Source: Clavelina lepadiformis
Taxonomy: Eukaryota; Chordata; Ascidiacea; Aplousobranchia; Clavelinidae
Assembly: GCF_947623445.1 (NCBI RefSeq)
Contig: NC_135243.1
Span: forward strand, 8,434,501-8,498,500
Direction: 5' to 3'
Length of the DNA stretch: 64,000 nt
A model generated the notes under the pieces. It was not told where the DNA came from and made no database searches. It was given only the letters and a program-made list of their open reading frames with translations. How positions within the stretch are numbered: the first letter of the stretch is position 1; every line of letters starts with the position of its first letter. A program made the translations under genes and the position numbers. Below, in pieces: positions 57,175 through 64,000 of this stretch.

Positions 57175-57779
57175 GTGTAAAAGTCTAATTAAAAGATGAT
57201 GACTACATAATAACTGATAAATGCTCCACTAAAAAGTAGTTTAATATCAATATAAATTAAGTGTTTTTGTCACAAAAGCATTTGTTTGTCACACTTTCAT
57301 GAAATAGACATTCTGGTCGCAGGCAGGGTCGGCCTTATAGGCCAATGCGAGCGTTGCGATTGCGTTGGGCCCCGTGTTGCTTAGCATCAAACAAAAACAA
57401 CAATTTAGCTGTTATTTTGCGCAAATTACAGTGTTATTTCTCAATTTGTTCTCGAAAGAGAATGTTTTGTACAAAAGATATCATGAAGAAAAGCTTTGAT
57501 TGAAGCTGATTTGCAACGAGTTGATATTTGGTTTACGTCATCATTAATATTTTATTCACAATCACAGAATTAACTGGTACGCAAAATACATTCAATTCTG
57601 GTAGCCAACTAGGCCCCAAAACAATTGTTCATGGTTAAAGTTGAAAAGAGGAGGTTTAACGTCTACGATTCAAGTGCCAAAAATTATTACAGTGACGTAA
57701 CACTGTTGATCCAATGTCAGTGTACAAACAACAACTGTCAACACAAACACAGAGCGCGTACTGTATCAAGATAAATCAG

Positions 57780-59060
57780 ATAAACATTTACATTTATTAA
57801 TTATTATTAACTTAGTAATTATAACATTAAGTTATTCAAAATCAGCAAGGGGCCCGCGCTTGCTAATGCCGGCCGTGGTCACAACTTACAGGCGCTCCAC
57901 TGTTGGCAACTTTATACTCACGATTTGCTTTTTAGTTGCTGTAAAACTGACACGCTGCCGACATCGCTATAGTTTTGCAGAGCTTTAGTCCCAATTTCTG
58001 TAGGTACTGTATGCAAATTGAGTCATGCCCTGGCAAAGAATTCCCTACAGGCCTCCACTGTCTCCCATTTCTGTCCACGGCATCGTGGTCAGTAGGCCAT
58101 GAATGTAGATGTTTATGAAGAGGGGTCCAGAACTATCTGGTTGAACACCGTTTTTAAGTCTTCATAGACTGCTTTGATCGTTGTCGTGACCGGCTGTGCA
58201 ACAGCGGTTGTCACTTGAAGACTGGCTTAAACCAAGCTCACAGAAACCCTGAGCTCAACCCGCTTTAAATTATACATTCCAGTTCTTTTCAAATTTTATT
58301 CAAATTTATTTATTTTAGTAATTAATTATTAAATTATTAATTAAATTAATTAAATTATTATTTAAATTTATTAATTTGATTTATTCAAATTTGATTTATT
58401 TTATCATATTTATTTTTTGTTCCTGCTCATTTGACGTTTCAAATACCGTGATATTTTATTAGTGATAACAATGCAGCTCCACAATAATAAATCTGCAATT
58501 AATGCTTTCATTTAGTGGTTTTAGGGCTAGGAATAATATCTGAAAAAGTTTAAGTTTTAAACTTGTTTGGACTAAGTTTCTTTTCCTCAGCCTCGAAACT
58601 ATTGTCGATGTTTTAATCATAAGGTTAACCGCACTCGCGGTCAGACCTAACAGAATAATCACGCCTTGCGCTCGGCGTAAGTATTTGCGCATCCTGGACT
58701 TGGAAATTTTTTTGCCTGTCGCCGCTTTGGACTTAAAAAGTTTCATGTCCATGTTCACGTTGAAGTTTACGGTCAGACGTGGCCGAATAAACTGGCCTCA
58801 CGCTCGGCGCAAGTCTGCAATTGGTTTCACTTTTCGAAATCCAGTTAGGAGGAAGGGGTCGATTATTATGGCTTCGGCATAGAGGTAGATCAGGCATTCA
58901 AGAAAGATTCTCAGAAAAAAGGACATTGGAAGATAGGCTCTTCAGTTATAGGTGACTTATTAGGTTTGGAGATCGCTACTGCAAGCACTTTTCTCAAGAT
59001 TTTAGCAAATTTATGGTGTCGCAAGCTGGAAGCTATACACAGTCAAAGCGTCATACATCA
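57780..59060. other. Block present only in duplication unit 2
   Basis: Unit 1 runs from CTGTATCAAGAT directly to CAGTGTGGAGTATGA; unit 2 has about 1.28 kb between these words. It includes an AATTAATTAAATTATT-type simple repeat at about 58310-58400. A CGGTCAGAC...CTCGGCG motif occurs twice (58639-58676 and 58771-58808). No gene or clear element ends recognised. Confidence 0.6.
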
Positions 59061-59276
59061 GGTCCAGTGTGGAGTATGAGTCCCGACAGGTGTTGTCAGG
59101 TCCCGGAGTCTTGCCTGGCCTTGTTTGGTGGAAGGTTATACGGCAAATTCTTTCGGCAAAAAACGACCGAGATCATTTCGTCTTTAGATTTTTTATCCTC
59201 CGCAGGTTAGACTTTTTGTTTTCCACGAGTCTAGGTCCGTCATCCAGCTGAATGGCGATGGTATATGACTATATGT

Positions 59277-59479
59277 CAAAGGTGGGAAAACTGTGGCTCG
59301 TCGACATGTTTTTAGTGGCTCTTTTAGCTGAATAGTAATGTCCATCATTGTTCATTATCTATGCGTTGTTTACCGCACTTTTATTGACACTGCTGATTTA
59401 CGCTGCTGATTTTGCGGCTCGCTGGTTTTTGTAGTTTCCCGCAAGTGACTCTTTCAATGAACAAGTTTTCCCACTCCTG
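59277..59479. mobile_element. Small hAT-like MITE in duplication unit 2
   Basis: Ends CAAAGGTGGGAAAACTG and (right, reverse complemented) CAGGAGTGGGAAAACTT. Inside the ends are GTGGCTCG and AGTGACTCTT motifs. It is absent from unit 1, where about 200 other bases stand at this point. Flanks CTATATGT and GTATAGAG are poorly conserved. Confidence 0.5.
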
Positions 59480-60435
59480 GTATAGAGCAGCATTAACAGG
59501 TTGTGTAAACTGTTGTATCTTTGCAGCATTTCCTTAAGCACTTTAGTTTCCAGTTAATCATTGTTTGATTTTGAGATAAGCAGCAGTTGTTTGCCATTAA
59601 AAAGCTCATGTGGTATCGGCCTATTTAAACAAAGAGAAATATGGTCGCAGTATGATCTCAGAAAACACACAGAATTTTCGGGAAGTTATGTGGGGTTTAC
59701 TGTATATAGTTGCTATCAATAAGACTTAAAAGTTAGGGTTTGCAGCAGTCTTAGCAATAGGGCTGTTTAGTGTTTTAGTATTTGTTGGAGCTTAGGCCTA
59801 TTGGCACACATTTTGTCGTGAAGCCTGCCGGTCCCTGAAACTTGAATAAAGATAACTAAATTTCATTAACTAGTAAAAGTTAGGCTTTTATTACCGAAGT
59901 TTAGCGTTTGTACCTGTATATTTTTTATTTTTTTAGTTACTCAATAGCCAGATAAGCTATTATAAACTTTAGTAGATAAGTATAGTAATAAAGGTTTTTA
60001 TATTAACCAAGCATTTCAATCTGTAAACCTAGGTTAAATGCTTCTTTTATCACTAACATTGTAGTTTTACTGTTTTCTTGAATAAATTACGGTAGCCTTT
60101 AACGAGCAATGCAAATGTTTGAGCTTCATCTTAGTTCTTTCAAGTAATTTAAAGTACAGTAACTTCATACTTCGTTGTAAACACATCGGACTAACAGGAA
60201 GTTCTTTTGTGACAGATGGCCTATATATTTGGACAGTTCAATTTTCAGTAAATCAAGATGTGGTTGTTGAGATCAACAGCGTTTTTTGCATTGCATTGTA
60301 TTACACTTAAGGAAAAAGAATAATAATTTCATTTTACAAACTAACAAAATAGCCTGCAATTGGTAAGGCTTCATAAAGTATCGACCGTTTACATCTATAC
60401 CTTTTATTGCAGAGCTAAATTGTTTGTCAATATTA

Positions 60436-60601
60436 CAGGGGTCACCAAACTTTGGCCTGCGAGAGTAGCATGTACCACTGCGCCACAAATGAGCTTATTG
60501 TATGGTAGCTGTCAACCTACTTAACAAAACAGTAATCCAACCCGCGATCGTCATTTCTCATGCTGATATGACCCTTTGTAAAAAAAGTTTGTTGAAGCCT
60601 G
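60436..60601. mobile_element. hAT-like MITE, uninterrupted copy (duplication unit 2)
   Basis: Ends CAGGGGTCACCAAACTTTGG and (right, reverse complemented) CAGGCTTCAACAAACTTTTT. It is the counterpart of 51235-52408 without the internal insertion. Because it occurs at the same place in both units, it was present before the duplication. Confidence 0.6.
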
Positions 60602-60863
60602 GTCTAGTAAATAGTCACTCTCACTTATATAATTTGAAAGTAAGTTTTGCTGGTGGTTCTATATTTTAGAATAAAAAAGTTAAAAACAAACTCCAAGTCC
60701 AAAAACTCTAACTTACGTAAGGCAACTGCTTGTATGCATTACGTGTTAATGTTATAGTTATCAAAATTACTTTGTACTAAACCTTTAATACAGTGTGATT
60801 TTGAACCGAATTGTTGATTTTGTTTTACCTAGTGATCATTTGTAAACAAATGAAATAAACAAA

Positions 60864-62772
60864 ATGATATTGAATGAGGACCAAAGCATTTTTAACCCAT
60901 ACTTGGTTTCTGCAAGTCTAACCCTTGTGGTTTTGTTGTTCACTTGGGTCTATTGGAACAAACGACCGCCAAACAGTCCTCCTGGAAGCAATGGCATCCC
61001 ATTGCTAGGAGCCATTCTTTCATTGACTTCTTTTCCGCAAATTGCTCTAACCAAGTTGGGCAAAAAGTACGGACCTATTTACATGGTTTACTTTGGAAAC
61101 ACAGCCGTCGTTGTTTTGGAAACTCCTGAAATTGCACACGAAGCTTTTGCAAAAAACGATTGCTTTAATGACAGGCCGCAAACTATACCAACCTTGTGTT
61201 CCGGCAAAGGCCTCATTATGATAAATGCTTCAGATTTTCAGAGAGAACAACGGCAATTTAACCTGCACGCTCTTCGAGAATTCGGCATGGGTCGGAAGAA
61301 GTTGGAAGGACGCCTGGTCGATGTATCAAGGCAATTGTGCAAGACAATTGATGATCTATGTGGGAACAGTGGCACCTCAAAACCTTTTCCAATCAATGAC
61401 ATGATTTACCAAAGCATTTCAAGCGTTATTTCCTACATCATTTTCAACCATGACGTTACGGTAGATGACAAAGAGTTTGATGTTTTACTGAAGGAAATGA
61501 CGGAGCCTAAAAAAGAAAACGTTCTAAGTGGAATTCTCATGTTTGCTCCCAAGTTAAAGTATTTGCCTTTCTTTTCTACAAATTGGCGAAAGAGCGAAGA
61601 ATTTCGAGATAAGTTAGAAGAAAAAATTAAAGGAGAAGTTCTTTCCCATCAGAAATCACATGACCGGAACAACCCACGAGATATCATCGATTGCTTTCTA
61701 AACGAAATGAATAACTTCTCATCATCTAAAAGCAGCGGTAAAAATAAATGTAGTTATAATTGATATATTCAAATTTTAAAAGCAGTAAACAAAATACTTC
61801 CAATGTGTACTTTTTATCTAATAATAACACAAATCTCTAGAGGCGTAAACTTTTTTCATCTGGTGTATGCTAAGATTTGATTCGGTTATTTTACACGTAA
61901 CTCAATTACAGTTACACGTGTTCTAGCAAGCAGAAAATGTAGCACAAATCAAGGTAATATAAACGAAAATGTATATTTTTTTACTTACAGGTCAAATCGA
62001 TAAAAGCTGTGACCAGAATGATGAGATGAATAGATCTTACAGTTGGCAACCAAGTTCTTCATTTACCATTGGCCAACTTATTTCCTCTGTTCGTGATCTT
62101 TTCATGGCTGGAACAGAAACAACAGCTTCTACAATTTGCTGGATAATTCTTTTCCTTTCTCATTATCAAGATGTGCAGGAAAAGATGCAGAAAGAAATAG
62201 ACGAGGTGCTTGGACAAAGCGGTGTTCCAAGCATGAGCATAACGGAAAAACTTCCCCACGTCAGAGCAGTATTACAGGTGCAACTACTTATTGGGTAACG
62301 TAAAATTTTCATTTTTCGTAATATTTTTACAGCGACAAAAATTAAAGCTAGCAACAATTCACAGGAAGTTTCCAGGCTCCGACCGTCTGCACCTTTATCA
62401 CTTCCACATATGGCTTCCCGCGATGCAATTCTGAATGGTTATGTCATCCCCAAAGGAGCAATTATTCTTACCAATATCTGGGGTATACAGCACGACGAAA
62501 GCAGATGGCCAGAGCCTGAAAAATTTCTACCCGAACGACATCTGGACAACGACGGAAAATTCAACACATCCTCAAATTGGATGATTTTTAATGTCGGACT
62601 ACGAAATTGTCTTGGACAAAAACTGGCAAAAATGGAACTCTTTATTGTGACAATTTCCTTGTTCCAGAAGTTCTCATTTGCTCTTCCTCCAGGAACGACG
62701 CCAGACATGGAAGGAGAGTCAGTAGTGACGTTGCGTCCACGTCACTTTGACTTGATCGCAACAAGACGCTAA
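60864..62772 (+). CDS. Cytochrome P450, CYP2-like, gene 2
   Basis: Exons 60864-61737, 61991-62277 and 62365-62772 have exactly the lengths and phases of gene 1 (874, 287, 408 bases) and join to 522 aa. The same landmarks are present: N-terminal anchor, RPPNSPPGSNGIP hinge, AGTETT in the I-helix, EVSR in the K-helix, FLPER, and the haem loop FNVGLRNCLG with its Cys. The C-helix Trp is again replaced by Gln, and the following RRF is RQF. Differences from gene 1 are spread over the protein and are mostly single residues, so both copies look functional and recently separated. Substrate unknown. Introns are 253 and 87 bases and align with those of gene 1. Confidence 0.95.
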
Positions 62773-63950
62773 ATTGTCAAATCTTTGTTAATACAGTTAT
62801 TTTCTTTTTCTCTATTTTTTATGAAATAATTTTTCCTTAATCTTCTCACTTGCAATAGTTATTTATGTTATGTTGCTTACTGGTTGCAATTAATGTGCAT
62901 AATATGCTTTTTCATGGCATAACTTCATGGCTGCTGTCAACTTGTTCTTTTCACAAAATGTGAAATTGGTAAAGCGACCACCACTGTTTGCGGGCTACGA
63001 CCGCAGCTTTTTAGTCCTGAATGCCCATAATCACCTCGCTAACGCAACCAATAAACAAGTTATTCTCGTTTAGTAAAAGTAAGTTGCAGACGTGTTATCA
63101 TCATTATAAAAACTATTTTCAATTTTGATACACAGTAAACTTTGCTGATTTCTAAAGCAATTGCTGCCATCTGCCAATCAATCAGCAATTGAAGTTGTTT
63201 ACGGCTTCAGTGCAAGGCACTAAGTACGTGCTGGCACCAGTATGTTAGCATGTCGACAATTGCGCCTAAAAACTTAATTTGGACTGTAGTAGGTTATTGC
63301 ATTAGCAATATGTTGTTACTCGATAAAAAACCCGTTTAAATATTGCGAAACGAAATCTTTAATCCCACACCAGTCTTCGGTAACCAGACCACCTCGGTAA
63401 TTAGAATATGAGACCACTTTTTATCTGCTTTAAATGCTTTGCGCGTAGGCAACCAAGGCTGTTATCGTATCTCATATAATAATCTAACTTTGCCTTTTGC
63501 GAAGCTTTGCATGAAAATTTGAACTGTAGTCTCACGCAAAACTTTTGCATTTATCATTGCCAACATCGATGTAAAATTTTACAAACTTACAGATATAATC
63601 AGCACACAAGCCATGAACTTTTGTAACTGCTATGAAAAGAAAAACATAGCAGTTGCACGTCTTATACTGTAAATACTTTTTAAGGTTTTGCACATTGCAA
63701 AATTATCTTCAGTCTATTCAATTAGAAACAATGACGTAGCGGAAATAATTAGTTTAATCGCAGGGAGTGGAATCTCCTATCGAAACGATTACAAATGATC
63801 GAATAACTTGAATTGACCCAAAACTAGGTTTATATAAAAAACTTTCAACAGCAAGTTTTCTTGTTTCACCGGTATCCTGTCACCATTTCTTTGTCTATGT
63901 GAAAACATAACAAAAGCATTATGACTAAGCGATTTTGCTGCACACATTTG
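62773..63950. other. Downstream of P450 gene 2, no gene recognised
   Basis: AT-rich. An AATAAA near 63048 is one possible poly(A) signal. No further P450 exon or element end was found. Confidence 0.4.
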
Positions 63951-63980
63951 CAGTACAGTACAGTACAGTACAGTACAGTA
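63951..63980. repeat. (CAGTA)6 microsatellite
   Basis: Six perfect CAGTA units in a row near the end of the window. Confidence 0.97.
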
Positions 63981-64000
63981 TTACACTTTCCCACCTACAA

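Larger units (their letters stand above)
57175..60863. repeat. Segmental duplication unit 2, upstream part
   Basis: Colinear with 44070-46278 plus 50832-52676, minus the insertions of unit 1. It carries two extra pieces: about 57780-59060, absent from unit 1, and the small hAT-like MITE 59277-59479. The site of the LTR retrotransposon in unit 1 is empty here (AACCTAGGTTAAATGC near 60026-60041). Confidence 0.85.

Noticed and set aside
59013..59251. Overlapping 65- and 60-aa frames in duplication unit 2
   Set aside because: The corresponding stretch of unit 1 (45320-45556) has frames that do not stay aligned with them; no coding conservation.
1..64000. tRNA genes, CRISPR arrays and bacterial-type operons
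   Set aside because: No cloverleaf with a proper GTTCRANNC T-arm and A/B boxes was recognised by eye, and no regular spacer-repeat arrays occur; the sequence is clearly eukaryotic.

Overview
The window is eukaryotic, AT-rich nuclear DNA. Coding sequences are broken by GT-AG introns of about 67 bp to 2 kb. The recognisable genes are animal genes: a six-repeat gelsolin, RBM12, a PRMT5 relative and CYP2-type cytochromes P450. Compact genes, short introns and a dense load of small hAT-type elements suit an invertebrate chordate, most likely an ascidian tunicate. That assignment is inference, and I cannot name the species.

Layout. 1-8.9 kb: a plus-strand gelsolin gene (13 visible exons, first exons outside the window), with hAT elements in its introns. 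9.1-9.8 kb: another hAT-like element. 10.2-11.4 kb, minus strand: an intronless 393-aa PRMT5-like methyltransferase that lacks the N-terminal barrel of PRMT5. 11.4-17 kb: no gene seen, several hAT-type MITEs. 17.3-23.8 kb, minus strand: RBM12, one large coding exon with a tiny 5' UTR intron and probably a very long 3' UTR. 23.8-31 kb: no convincing gene, an AT satellite and two degenerate elements. 31.6-35 kb: a long-inverted-repeat element carrying an intact two-exon transposase-like gene on the minus strand. 38.4-40.1 kb: a five-exon gene for a multi-pass membrane protein. 40.6-44.1 kb: a hAT element split by a second mobile element that itself contains a near-perfect direct repeat. 44.1-62.8 kb: a segmental duplication. 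Each unit ends in an intact three-exon CYP2-like P450 gene (52.7-54.6 and 60.9-62.8 kb), and a broken P450 fragment (56.2-57.0 kb) lies between them. Unit 1 has been enlarged by a Ty3/Gypsy-type LTR retrotransposon (46.3-50.8 kb), an LTR-like element (44.3-44.9 kb) and a palindromic MITE (51.4-52.4 kb). Unit 2 keeps the matching empty sites.

The genes do not look functionally linked; each has its own role (actin severing, RNA binding, arginine methylation, membrane function, monooxygenation). The strongest novelty is the PRMT5-like gene. It keeps the catalytic core but has Met where PRMT5 has the Phe that restricts product to symmetric dimethylarginine. Second is the intact transposase-like gene inside clearly diverged inverted repeats. 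Third is the P450 duplication, where paired occupied and empty sites order several transposon insertions. I recognised no tRNA, rRNA or CRISPR.
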